DNA of 64,000 nucleotides, taken from assembly GCA_024195585.1 (NCBI GenBank), contig SWBL01000237.1, positions 1 to 64,000 on the forward strand. The letters are read 5' to 3'. A program made the translations under genes and the position numbers. The notes under the pieces were generated by a model. That model saw nothing but the letters and a program-made list of their open reading frames with translations, did no database searches and was not told the DNA's origin. This stretch comes from Aureobasidium sp. EXF-3400 (Eukaryota; Ascomycota; Dothideomycetes; Dothideales; Saccotheciaceae). The first letter of the stretch is position 1. Each line of letters starts with the position of its first letter. Shown piece after piece: positions 22,138-32,792 of this stretch.

Positions 22138-23961
22138 TCATGTTGTCTCGTTGGCCTTCACCTGCATGTTCGGTGGCCTCCAGTCCATGAGGTCGAATGC
22201 CTCTTTACTCCACGGTCCAATGTCGTCGTTCTTTTTCTGTTCGATGACTAAGGTTTGAGCCATCCTTGTGTTTAGCACAGGGGCTGCTTTGACAGTCAGA
22301 GGCTTGAACGACCTTGCTGTAGTCGTACTGGTCCCCCTACCAGTTGGTCTTGCAGTTTTCTCGGCCAGGTCCCTGCTTGGTCGTATGGGTGGTTGAGCGA
22401 TAGAGTCGTCAACGATAGGATCGTCGAAGTCAAGAGGAGTAATATCTGCGAATTGGAAGTCATCCAACAAAGAATCCTCAGGCGAGTCAAGTCGAGACAT
22501 GACAGCAGAAGTGGTCTTTCTTAAACCAGTATTACTGTTCGCAGCCTTTTGAACGACAGGACGTTGCTCGGTTACGTCTGAAGAACTTCTTTGCAGCACC
22601 GGTTTCTTCTTTTTCTTCTCGATCCTTGCGAGTCTTTCTTGAATGCGTCGCTGAAAGACTGAGTCTTCAGGATTTTGTTCGACCGCAGGTTGTTCTGCTA
22701 CGGGGTTGACGTCCATTCTCGCTGACTCCCTAGCTGGAACGAGATTACCCTCTTGCCTTAGGCCTTGAGCTTTGCTGCGCGATGTAGCTTCCGTAACAGT
22801 CTCTGAGCTTGATGGGCGTGAGTTCTGTGATTGGAACAGTAACATTTTCCTCGGAGCCCCACCAACAAGCTTCAAAGACCTTCCTCGCATCTGAGAATCA
22901 GACTCGGTCGCAAGGAGTCCACTCCTCAGAGGCTCATCGGCTACCACTTTGGCGCTCTTCTTTGTTGCCTCGCGTGAAACACTAGTTTCCTTTCTGGATC
23001 GAGCAGTGTTGGATGTAGGAGGACCAGCATACCTCGGTCGATCTGATGCCCTGGCCGAAGGAGACTCAATAGTAGCTGGCTTTAATGCTGTAGGTCGTCT
23101 ATCGATGGGGCGAAAATGGCTGGAAGTACTTTGTCGATGAGCAGGGCTTTCGAGTAAACGAGCAGGAGAAGATGTCGCCAAGAGCTCAGCGTCAATAGCA
23201 CGACTTGCGGCTTGCGCTGCGGAGATATCCTCAGTGTCGGAAGAGAGATCAATGACTTCACATCCAGGCTTCGGACGAGAGACAGGGTTCGCTTGCTGAC
23301 CAGCCAACGCTTCATTATGACGCTTTGCTGCCATAGGTGTTACCTGAGCTGGAGAATCAAGCCTTTGTCGTTTACGCTCTCTCTGGTCCTGGGCTTCAGC
23401 AGCCTGCAGATCTCTAATTCGTGCTTCGTAAGGAGATTCTGTAGGAAGAGATGCCTTCCCTATGGGTCGTCGCGACCTTCCAAGTAGAGCATTGAGGGAC
23501 TTGTGTTTCATGGGCGTGGTCGAGACAGCATGAGGAGTTCTAGGTGTAACGGATGAAACAGCAGTATATGGTGGTCCATGGCGCACCAATGTTCTTGACG
23601 AGGCGGGGTTTTTAGCCGGGGTCTTGTCCTTGCGCTGTAACAGGTCCGAGAGATCTGTTTGTATAGTGCCGATTCTTTCAGAAACTTGAACCATGATGCC
23701 ACCCTTCTCGAGGGTCATCTCATCGCCCTCTTGAAGGTCATCGCCGCTGGTCCAGTGAAGGTCGCCGAGGAAATTTCTAGGAACATCGTAGACCATGACA
23801 CGCTTGTTGAAGGTGTGGAAGCGTAAAAAGCCATCTTGCCATCTCTTTTGCTTTCGCCTTAGGTCGTGTGTGTAGAGGCAGTTGAATTCGTAGACTGGAG
23901 CAGTGTTCTGGGTTTGAGGAACCGCGAGGTTTGGCGAACTACGCAGGACTGCTGCCGTCAT
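22138..23961 (-). CDS. ZGRF1/Mte1/Dbl2-type protein with N-terminal DUF2439 domain
   Basis: A single-exon CDS of 607 residues starting at the ATG at 23961; upstream open sequence starts only at TTG. Residues about 20-105 form the conserved domain (YEFNCLYTHDLRRKQKRWQDGFLRFH, VMVYDVPRNFLGDLHW). It is shared by yeast Mte1, fission yeast Dbl2 and the N-terminus of human ZGRF1. These bind FANCM/Mph1-type helicases and act at D-loops and broken forks in the nucleus. The rest is Ser/Arg/Pro-rich and disordered, with a short conserved-looking C-terminal end (GPWSKEAFDLMDWRPP). There is no helicase or GRF zinc finger, as expected for the fungal short form. Head to head with the BAR-SH3 gene. Confidence 0.8.
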   Translation of the reverse strand: MTAAVLRSSPNLAVPQTQNTAPVYEFNCLYTHDLRRKQKRWQDGFLRFHTFNKRVMVYDVPRNFLGDLHWTSGDDLQEGDEMTLEKGGIMVQVSERIGTIQTDLSDLLQRKDKTPAKNPASSRTLVRHGPPYTAVSSVTPRTPHAVSTTPMKHKSLNALLGRSRRPIGKASLPTESPYEARIRDLQAAEAQDQRERKRQRLDSPAQVTPMAAKRHNEALAGQQANPVSRPKPGCEVIDLSSDTEDISAAQAASRAIDAELLATSSPARLLESPAHRQSTSSHFRPIDRRPTALKPATIESPSARASDRPRYAGPPTSNTARSRKETSVSREATKKSAKVVADEPLRSGLLATESDSQMRGRSLKLVGGAPRKMLLFQSQNSRPSSSETVTEATSRSKAQGLRQEGNLVPARESARMDVNPVAEQPAVEQNPEDSVFQRRIQERLARIEKKKKKPVLQRSSSDVTEQRPVVQKAANSNTGLRKTTSAVMSRLDSPEDSLLDDFQFADITPLDFDDPIVDDSIAQPPIRPSRDLAEKTARPTGRGTSTTTARSFKPLTVKAAPVLNTRMAQTLVIEQKKNDDIGPWSKEAFDLMDWRPPNMQVKANETT

Positions 23962-24504
23962 GATCCTCGGTGGTGATTTGAATGTGCGATCGTCAAAGCC
24001 GTCATTGCGTGAAAGAACCGTGAGCAGTGGAGGCTCAAGAGGCGTCGATGCAACAAGCAAATGTCCAGAGCAGGCAGTCGACCATTACGGAAACTACGAT
24101 GGCGGCCTCCCGCAGGAAAGTGCTGTTCTTGGTGCGTCACGCACGCGTCACCCCGTGTCGAGCACTCGACCATTAAGGTATGTGCTCCGCCCGTGACAGA
24201 TGATGAACATTGCGCAGCGTGGTTCCATAACTTCATCAAAGAGAAACTATAGATAAATATCTCAGTCTTGAGGACCAACTTGGCACCGCGTAATCTACTC
24301 CGTATACAGTTTAACATTATGGCATAAGGCATATGACTAGCGGACAATGCATGTCACCCGCTTCCAGCTTCTGCCAGGCCGAAGCCTTGGCCCCACTTGC
24401 AATACACGTTGTCTCAACACCGACCAGTCTCGGAATCCTTCGACTTGATTGCTCTTCACTCGTTCTGCTTCTTGTTTTGATCTCTCTTCCTGTCGTCCGT
24501 CACG
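23962..24504. promoter_or_regulatory. Shared promoter, ZGRF1-like gene and BAR-SH3 gene
   Basis: A 543-bp head-to-head spacer with a pyrimidine-rich leader just before ATG 24505. Nothing else recognised. Confidence 0.4.
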
Positions 24505-26281
24505 ATGCAGAATGTACAGCGTAAATTCGGTAAATTGATGAAACGGTCTGCCGACACATCAGATGTCGGAGGCATTCTAAGTGAATTCAACACTGCGGAA
24601 CGAGCCCTTGGTAGTGTAAGAAGAGCACTTTGCTCCAGAAAATCCCATGGATACTGACCAGTATTATTTCTAGTTTGTTGATGCAACAAAATCATGGCGA
24701 AATGCCTGGGACGAGACATTGAAAACACAACTCTATGTTGCAGAAACATTGCATTTGTTGTACAAACCTATTGAAGTCGAAGATGATCCGAACAGTCCTA
24801 CACAGCAAAAACCGGCTCCAACACCGCGAAAATATCTGGAAAAGGCCGGAAACTTACACACAATCTACACACACCTTGGAAAAGATCTGAGCACCGAGAT
24901 CAATTCAATTGAACCCAGACTTCTGAGACCTGCCATGGATGCTAAAGACTCTCTCAAGATGCTCAAGAAATCGATCAAACGAAGAGAAGATTTGAAGGTC
25001 AGTCAAAACCATCATCGGAGACCATGAGTTGACACACACTGACCTTGTCTGGCAGCTCGACTATGAGCGTTACAACTCACGTGTAGACAGCGCTCGACGC
25101 AAGGACACAAGATCTGCTAGAGAAGAGAATGCTTTGATGAAACACGAGGCTGATCTTGCTCGCACCAGTGCCGTAAGTGATCGTTCAATCATGCGTGTTC
25201 AGAACGTGGCTTACAGGTGCTTCAGGACTACCAAACTGCTGATGAGCAACTCAGAAAAGTGTTACCCCCCGTCTTAGATGGCTTATCAACCCTTCTCCCA
25301 CATCTCCTCGCTATCCAGATCATGATTCAGTACCAGCTGGTGGGTCAAATGTATACTCAGCTCCACGAGTACTGTCAGACACATGGACTGCCTTCGCCCG
25401 CTCCAGCTCTGGAGCAGGTTGTCTCCACATTTGAGACTGAATTTACACCACTGAGGGAGGGAATTGAACGCAATATCAAGACCATCTCGGCTGGCAAAGC
25501 TATACACCAACCTATGGATCTTCCGGACAAACAGCAAGGCACTGTCACTGGACTTGGGTTGCGCAATACCTTCGCGCGAAGAACGAGCAGCCAAGGTTCA
25601 TTGCCTAAGCCTAGCATGCTGGGAGGACAATCACACGTCGAATCGGACGATGTCGATGACGAGCCAGCACCTGTCAAGCCTCCTAGACCTGGTCGTATAG
25701 CTTCTAGTACCAGACTGCACTCACATTATGAGGGCACAGCTACGGCCAATTCTCATTATGAGGACGAAGAGGCGCCCCCAGTGAAGCCACCTCGACCTGG
25801 AGCGGCCCCTAACATCGACATGGGTAGCAAACCACGAATTCCATCAAGCTCCAAGCCTTCTCCATTGATTACGCCAGATGGTTACGCCAATGGCGGAGCA
25901 GCCAAGCCGACATATTCGGCTTCAGGTACACCTAGCTCGTCATCGACGCCATTCTTGACGCCCTCTTCTGTGTCGCATCAGAATCAGGGCTCGGACTACT
26001 TCAGTCGAGAGCGCAAGGCTTCTACGTCTTCTGGAACATTCAGCGTGTCGGGCAAGAAAAAGCCTCCACCACCTCCGCCCAAGAAGAGAGCTCAATCACT
26101 CCAGGGCGAGTTCGTCACAGCTATGTATGAGTTTGCTGGACAAGGGTCAGGGGACCTCTCGTTCCGTGAAGGCGACAGAATCAAAGTGGTGAAGAAGACA
26201 GGATCGACGGATGATTGGTGGGAGGGAGAAGTCAATGGAGTGGTGGGTAGCTTTCCTGCAAACTATGTCAGGCTTGATTAA
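24505..26281 (+). CDS. BAR-SH3 domain protein
   Basis: Exons 24505-24615, 24674-24997, 25056-25172 and 25217-26281 give 538 residues. Residues about 1-245 are a helical BAR domain (SEFNTAERALGS, FVDATKSWRNAWDETL, HLLAIQIMIQYQLVGQMYTQLHEY). A Pro/Ser-rich linker follows with two copies of a PVKPPRPG motif that may bind SH3 domains, then a Pro run (KKKPPPPPPKK). The C-terminal SH3 domain (about 480-538) has ALYDF-like AMYEFAGQ, DLSFREGD, DDWWEGE and GSFPANYV. This architecture is amphiphysin/Rvs167-like and suggests membrane bending in endocytosis with actin. The N-terminus (MQNVQRKFGKLMKRSADT) differs from classical Rvs167, so it may be a paralogue. All junctions are in phase 0. Confidence 0.85.
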
Positions 26282-26701
26282 GGTTGTACCGGGGATGCAG
26301 ACGTGTAGAATAGAACAGCAGGAACAACAAACGCAGAAGGTGTAGAAGAGGCTCGGCTGCTGCAGTGGCAGGTGATGATCTGCAGGGACTGGTGGCTGAA
26401 TTGGGTTCAAAGAGTGCGGGAAATGGCGGGGATCGGGCCTTTGTCGTCATGGGCGTCGCTCTTGTTGCAACCTGGAGGCTTGGGACTGCGCTCTCTGAAA
26501 CCAACAGAGATTCGCTCATCTCTTGACGAGGAAACGATCCTCGCGTACGAATGTGCCCGACGTCGCCCGACGTTTGCAATCTGATTCATCTCCCTTCTTC
26601 TCCATCCTCTGCAATCCAATAGCCGACGACATTCTCGAACTCCACCACCTCCACGAGCCTTAACCACAACGTCGGGTAGGATTCCCTCAGGTACCAGAAA
26701 A
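26282..26701. other. Intergenic region, tandem genes
   Basis: 3' flank of the BAR-SH3 gene and promoter of the next gene. The last 120 bp is C/A-rich leader. Nothing else recognised. Confidence 0.5.
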
Positions 26702-27864
26702 ATGGACTCTGTCCTTCTCGATGCACCGCCGACCAAACAGGTCGCGCCCAAGTCGCCGCCCTTGGCCTTCCAGATGACCTCTAACGACTCCCTCTGGGCT
26801 CCCTCATTCAATCCAATGGCCATGCAGTCCTTGTCCCAAGTCTCTTCGCCATACTACCTGGGCACTTCTCCCACCGAGAACGATATGCAGGCCCAGCTCG
26901 ACAAGCTGCATGAAGCGCTACGTCTGCAACACCAAGCTTTTGTCGCCGAGCGAGAGAGCTGGCAAATGGAACGAGACAGGATGCAGCGTCGTGTCAGCGC
27001 TCTCGAATCCCTGCTCAAATCCCCGAATGGTCAAAGGTAACTGCTAGACCAACACAACAATGAGAACCATTTAGCTAACCCCGTGTCTACAGTCCAGCAC
27101 GCAGTCCTGCCATCTCTCCTCAAAACGGCGTCAAGCCTGCCCAATCTCAACTCCCTAGCATAGCCGAGGTCGACACTTCTCGCTTGTCTCCGGAGATGCC
27201 GCGTGTAAAGAGGGACGCTGCCCCAGTGCACATCGATATACCCACCTTGGCAGACGCCTCCGTGTTTGACAGCGATGCTCCCTTAACTGAAGTTCTACAT
27301 GGCGACCTGCCTGCCTCTCCACCTACTACTCGTAATATCCTCAGCCCTCCACCGCCAGCCAACCTAAGACATGCCGGCCATACTCCTCTCAAGGCTCCTC
27401 GTCCTGGTGAATTTAGCCCTGCTTTGAGTGTACGCTCAGACAAACTCACCGACACGCCAACTCGCACAAACACTCTTATGAATGAGGTCATGTCGCAAGA
27501 TGACGGTGCCGATGAGTCCTTGAAGGGTCCCTTGCACATGCCCTCGCTACCCTGCAATCCAGGCGCCGAGAACTTCACTGTGGATATGCTGAGTGCAAAA
27601 CTACAAGACATTTCTGAGCATCCCGAAGAGAATCAACCAATAGTGTTACAAAGTACGAATCTGGTCCCCGACGAGCCTTCTGAGGCCTCCCCTGTTCCCG
27701 ATGAAAAAGTCGACTCAGCGAGCAGCGACTCCAAGGACAAGGCCGAATCCCCCAGTGCAGAAAGCAAGGATAAAAACGATCTGGACGTAGGTATCCGCCT
27801 ACGCACGAAGCCGAGTTCAAATTTCGGCGCGCCCCTTGGCTCGATGGGTGGATGGAGGCGTTAG
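26702..27864 (+). CDS. Uncharacterised coiled-coil protein with conserved-looking C-terminus
   Basis: Exons 26702-27036 and 27093-27864 give 368 residues. The first 60 residues are Pro/Ser-rich. Residues about 63-107 form a short coiled coil (QLDKLHEALRLQHQAFVAERESW...). The rest is disordered, rich in Pro, Ser, Asp and Lys, with a Lys/Ser/Glu repeat (SKDKAESPSAESKDK). The end is basic and glycine-rich (GIRLRTKPSSNFGAPLGSMGGWRR), unlike the rest, and may be the functional motif. The intron is supported by a TTAGCTAAC branch site and TCTACAG acceptor. I do not recognise the family. Confidence 0.7.
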
Positions 27865-28722
27865 GACGACTCTTTGTTCTGAATCATGGCTGGCTCCATG
27901 TTCTATCTTTATGAGTCTTGATCATTCTTAACATATTTTTGCATGGCGATATTTATTAGATGGGCTTGCATAGAAAGGAAAGAAGCAGAGAAAGACATGG
28001 CTGGGAAACGGCGTTTTCTTTTTTTTCTTGGGTTTTGGCTTAATCGCTTCTTGATACCCCCTTCAAAGCCACCTCACGCACACTAAATGACCATCACAGG
28101 CAGCGAAAGATAGAAGAAGAGAGTTCTCTTCTAGACCCTTTTGTGCGAGGAATGCAAGAAATCTGTTTCGGGTCTTACGGCCTACCCTTGTTCATTCCAT
28201 CCCTTGCTTTTCAGGCTTGCACTCAAGCTTTCTCCTACCTCTTGTGTCTCTTTTCCACGCGGCTGACGCCTTCTCTTCCATGCGGAAGGCACTTTACATT
28301 CCTAGGTAGGGTAGCGCCACCTGTCGCTTGACGACCAGAAAGGCCTAATTCTCCGATGGTCGCGACCTCTTTTGCTTGACTCTGTGCTCACGAGCCGTGT
28401 CTTTGGTAAGTCAGGACTCGAATTTTTCATGCACTGATTTCCAGATTTGGTGTTGGAAAGGCTGAACAGGCATGTAGTTGTACATGTATGAGACACTGTC
28501 ATGCTGAAGATAAGGGGTGCTATGATAGATACACGGTAAGTGGTAGACACCTCATTTCCTTCTTCTCTTCCTTTTGATAGGGGAAGGGCCAGTGTCTTGC
28601 TTTTCGTTCTTCAACAACTCTCGAATCTTGCCTGAGGTTGTTTCTGTCAAACACAAACCATTGTTGAGGCATCCACACTACTTTGCTTTAATATCTTCCC
28701 TTGATCATTGAGAAGAAGGATC
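27865..28722. other. 860-bp intergenic region
   Basis: A 3' flank with a T-run (28016-28026), then promoter sequence of the small secreted protein. ORFs of 60-80 codons here have no support. Confidence 0.5.
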
Positions 28723-29237
28723 ATGGCACACTCATCTCACCTCCTCATCTTCCTCGCCCTTTTTCTCTCTTTCCTCGCCATCTCTACCTCCGCAGCTCCC
28801 ACAACCTTTGCCGAAGTAGAGAAATCATGGCAAAGAGGTCTTTCCGAGGTATATTGCTTCTTTCCTCCTTTTATCCTTACCTTTCCTCCCCCTTCTCTCT
28901 CTCCACATACCTCTTGATATACTAACATCAACACCCAAAATAGCAAGACATACACGCCGAAATCGGCCAACACCCCACACCATCCTACCACTCTCATCTA
29001 CCTTCTCAACAACATGCCAACGATGATGACGATGATGACAGCGAAACAGAAACAGGCTTTCAAGGCATGTTGGATGAGCGTACGATGGCTGTGCGCAGGA
29101 AACTGCATAGTGTGATTGGGAGAAGGAGAGGTATGATGGCTGTTTTGTTTGGTGGAAAGCGAGACAAGATGGATGGAGAGGGGAGTGAGGTCACGGAAGT
29201 GTTGAGGCCTGTGAGGAATAGACGATGGCAGTTTTGA
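28723..29237 (+). CDS. Small secreted protein, unknown
   Basis: Exons 28723-28848 and 28944-29237 give 139 residues. A strong signal peptide (MAHSSHLLIFLALFLSFLAIS, cleavage near TSA/APT) is followed by a short helical stretch (FAEVEKSWQRGL), an Asp run (ANDDDDDDSE) and a basic C-terminal half (RTMAVRRKLHSVIGRRRG). There are no cysteines after the signal peptide, so it is not a classical disulfide-rich effector. Dibasic sites (RR, KR) could be cut by Kex2, so the C-terminal half could be released as a basic peptide. The function is unknown. The first exon and acceptor (AAAATAG) are convincing, and the end is set by one stop. Confidence 0.55.
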
Positions 29238-29613
29238 AGGATCTACGTTGAGGTATCGATGACCTCTTTTCCTCTCTTGGGCCTGAGCTTATGGTTAGAG
29301 GTAATGACTTTGACGGCCTTCGTTTTTGAGACGATCATGTTACATGGTAGATAGATTGAGTCAAGTAGGTGTCAAATCAGAATATGACAAAACCTGGGTA
29401 TCTTTGAAATTTGTTATAGAAGTTGCAGTCTCTGCTTTGTTAAGTATACTATACGAATTGTGTTTGTTGTTGGTGGAGTGGTGAATGGAAATGCCGTAAT
29501 CTCGTGAATTCCCCTAACGCCCTTTGTCTCTCGAGCCATATCTGAGAAGGAGGACTAGAAACACCTAAAACGCCTGATGTATGAAGAAATCACAAAAGAA
29601 AACTCCTCGTCGT
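29238..29613. other. Convergent 3' region
   Basis: 376 bp between converging stops. Nothing recognised beyond AT-rich 3' UTR sequence. Confidence 0.5.
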
Positions 29614-30724
29614 CTACATGGCCATAGTGTTGTCGTGGTCAATGCCAGGAGTGACGCTAGCCATGAACTTGAGGAAAACGACAAGATATTGATCGACGCG
29701 GATGGCAACCTCGTCGTCCTTGCCATCATCAGTCAGAACTTCCCACTCATCATTCTTCTTGTCGTCTGATTTCTTGGAGTCGGTCTTGTCCTCGTCCAAC
29801 TTGAGTCCACTGGTCTGATCGACCAAGCCCTCCATGCCTTGGCTGGAGACTTCTTGGCCATTCTTCATCTTCTGGATACGCAGTTTCAGGGCGGCATCGG
29901 CACGGTCGAGCAAAATCTTCATGACACTGGCGTGGCGGCATGGATGGATGGAGGCGGTCTTGATAGGTGGGGAGACGAAGTTGAAGTCCTCAAGGGTAAC
30001 GGTCTTGTCCTTGTAGTCGCCAACAATGTCTTCCATCATGGCCATGGGTGGGAGGGGTTCGTTTGAGGAGGAGTAGCCTGAAAGATAGAGTCGTGGTGTC
30101 ATGTAGTATGTTGAGTAGGTGATGTAGATGGTGTAGTTGCGAAGGGTGCTGCATCTCTAAGTTAGTCTTGTGAGCTGATTGGTAAGGCAAGCTGGCTACT
30201 CACTCGTTCGAGCCATCTTGAGCCCTGGGGTCACGAATGATAGCATCGGGATCGTCCTCCTCGTCCTCAATATCAGGGACATCCTCTTCGTAGTCACCAC
30301 TGTCTTGTTCGACGTGACCATCGTCGTCGACGGTGCGGATATCGCCAGGACGGGACTCGGGCTTATGGATGTCACCGCCGGTCCTCAGCCAGCCGTCATC
30401 ATCATCTCCAGTCGGGTTGAAGGCCTCACCCTCCTTGACCAAGTCGTCGAGACCCTCCCTGCCGGCGAAGTTGTCGTTGAGGCGTCTCTTACAGGCAACA
30501 CCACGAGTGACAAGGTATTGCTTGTTTTCAGGCAGATAGGAAACACGCTGAGCCGGGGTGGCAGCTCCAGACCATGACCACGAGGTGAACTTTGTTGTGA
30601 GGAAGTCTCCAGCCAGGACAAACTCGTCGGGTGTGAGCTTTCCAGTCTCGCGGAAGTTGGACGTGGACGAGGGTTTGGCGTAGTCGCGTATTGAGTCAAG
30701 AGCGGTATGGATGTATTTGTACAT
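29614..30724 (-). CDS. atg3: Atg3, E2-like enzyme for Atg8 lipidation
   Basis: Exons (minus) 30724-30204 and 30148-29614 give 351 residues. Atg3 takes Atg8 from Atg7 and transfers it to phosphatidylethanolamine during autophagosome formation. The N-terminus has the membrane-sensing amphipathic region ([17 protein letters not shown]). The E2 core has [17 protein letters not shown] and [13 protein letters not shown] long acidic insertion follows (about 85-170). After splicing comes [23 protein letters not shown]. The catalytic cysteine is in [12 protein letters not shown], and the end [21 protein letters not shown] is characteristic. The junction ([11 protein letters not shown]) restores a conserved block and is secure. 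A Lys/Asp-rich insertion ([13 protein letters not shown]) near the end is lineage-specific low complexity. Confidence 0.95.
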
Positions 30725-31119
30725 GGTTGAGCTTGGTGTGGTTCAGTGGTGGAAGAGGTTGAGGTGCAAGAGGGAAACAAATGACAGCAGAGTTGAAGGT
30801 GCAAGACAAAGCGGTGGGTGAATCATCAGGGTTGTGCCAGCTGAGCGGGGCAACACGGCGATAACACAAGCCACCTGATAAGTCCACGCTCTGTCATTAT
30901 CTGCCTAATCCGGTCACATTGACAACATCAGACCATCGTCGTTCTCGCCATTGCTAGGCTGCCATTTACTGTTAACCACCAGAGAGTGAATGCAAAGTTC
31001 GGTTTGATCTGTCTTGCTTTGAAGCTTGAGCATTAATACTGCAGTTTCTGTGTGATGGCTCACTTCAGCAGCCTGATCATCATGATCAACATAATCAGTA
31101 ATTTGGCTGGCCCTCCTCA
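30725..31119. other. Intergenic region between ATG3 and the Nudix gene
   Basis: ATG3 promoter and Nudix 3' flank (both genes on the minus strand). Nothing else recognised. Confidence 0.5.
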
Positions 31120-32100
31120 TCACAACTTGCCCTCACGTCTCAGACCTTCGTACATTGACCAAGCAGCCAATGCTTTGCTGTCTCTGCCTCCTTCACGGAA
31201 CAGCTCCTCCAGTCTCACCACCTTGAGTGTGATCTTCTCGCCATGATCGCGCAGCCCCGTCAACTTGCCCTGCCAATCCTTGAGCTGTTTACGTGGGATG
31301 CGCTGCTGATGCAAGAAGACGGGCACAAACTCATCACATCCTCCTGCGCTAGGATACATTGCCTTTTGCAGCTTCTCTCCATCTTGAGTCTGCTCTTCTG
31401 AGCCGAATGTGAGCTTTGTCAGATCGATGAGTTCGTCCTCTTTGATCTTGAGGCCCGTCTCCTCTTCGATCTCTTTCGCAGCACCGCCTGAAAAGGTACC
31501 TGCGTCGTCCAGCATACCTGCTGGAAGCTCTGAAAAACAGAGAGAGCCAGCTGGTATGCGAGGTTGTACGGTCAGAATGACATGCTTGTCTTTTTCAGAG
31601 CCCTCTTCAACATCATCAGGCTGTAGAATAAGCTGTGGACCTGTCAACGGTTGCTGTGCCTTGATCCCTCACCCTGTGCAACTTACCAGCATTGCAACAC
31701 TACCTCCTCTCAGGAACACAGAGCCAGGGAACTTCTCTCCATTATCGTTTGAAACCTCTGCCTTGAACTTGATGAAACCAATGCGTTCACCGCCGAAGAA
31801 GTCTACGCTTTGAATATCAATGCGTCTGAGCTTGTAAGGTGCCTCGTGGAAGGTGTGTGATTTTGATTCTTGTTGCTTGAGCGAGTGTTGGAGCGTCTCA
31901 GACCAGTTCTTGAATGCTGGGAATGATAGAAGCTGTTCTTTTGTGAGATCGTCCGTCAAGTGGACTGGGCACTCGGGTGAGGAGCCTGGCAGTGTAAATG
32001 TGCTCATGGTTCTGGTACTAAGGTTGTGTCTTGCAACTGTTTTGCTCAGTTGTCGAGTAAGATCGTGATGGAAGGTCGTAAGTACCGATTTGAGGAGCAT
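31120..32100 (-). CDS. Nudix hydrolase, probably mitochondrial (ADP-sugar pyrophosphatase type)
   Basis: Exons (minus) 32100-31687 and 31632-31120 give 308 residues. The basic, hydroxylated N-terminus (MLLKSVLTTFHHDLTRQLSKTVARHNLSTRT) looks like a mitochondrial targeting signal; an internal ATG (MSTFTLPG) could give a cytosolic form. The Nudix domain has RGGSVAMLLILQPDD, VILTVQPRIPAGSL, ELPAGMLDD and a Nudix box GGAAKEIEEETGL, where the usual Arg before Glu is Lys. The family hydrolyses nucleoside diphosphates linked to another group, and this subfamily resembles plant/fungal ADP-sugar or NUDT14-like enzymes. The intron must use the AG at 31633-31634. The more upstream AG (TTGACAG) shifts the frame. 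Confidence 0.85.
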
Positions 32101-32792
32101 GTATGTTCAGTGTCAAAGTACAGAAGCATTGTGTTCCAAAGTTGGATTGGATTGGACAATATACTCATGACGTAGCGCTTTTCAAGTGAAGATCTATTTT
32201 CATCACACGAGCATACTCTACGAGCTAACCATCACACATATTCATACACCAGTACATTCTGAGCACCAGCAATGTTTTCATCAAGTTATACGAGTCTGTA
32301 TTGAAACCATCATGTGACGTGGTGTCGTGAAGTGTCTACTTACCTGTGAGCCAAATGATGTCTGTTTGCCAATCAAAGAGTATGAGATTTGCCATTGTCT
32401 AGATTGTGTCTCAATTGTGGACGAACCGCAGCGAAATACAAGCTAGATACTGCAACTGTTTGTAATGGATAATCTCCGCCGGTCCTGTAGCCACACACAC
32501 AGTTCAGTTGCTTTTATCATTGTTTGGTGACAGGGTGATACCATTAGCCAGATGGTCTGTCAATTGCCCTAAGATTAGATTGTGGGGCGGAAAGTGGGGT
32601 GGAAGATGCAGCCCTTTGAGGTCAGCGACCGAGGTCGGTCTTTGTCCAATGACGAGCGACTGGCGATTGCGGGCAGAAAAAAGGGCAGGTGGGTAGACTC
32701 ATATTATGATGAGTCGAAACAATAATGGCTAATAATTCATACCAGAGCTTCTTGTTTCCCAACTATCTTTCCATCTTTAGTCCACAGCCACC
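32101..32792. promoter_or_regulatory. Shared promoter of Nudix gene and MET2
   Basis: A 692-bp head-to-head spacer. Near 32308-32322 is TCATGTGACGTGG, an E-box-like sequence reminiscent of Cbf1 sites that control sulfur genes, but not the exact CACGTG core. This is suggestive only. Confidence 0.35.

Noticed and set aside
27147..27611. 154-codon minus-strand ORF within the uncharacterised coiled-coil gene
   Set aside because: Shadow of the plus-strand gene, whose intron and C-terminus are coherent.
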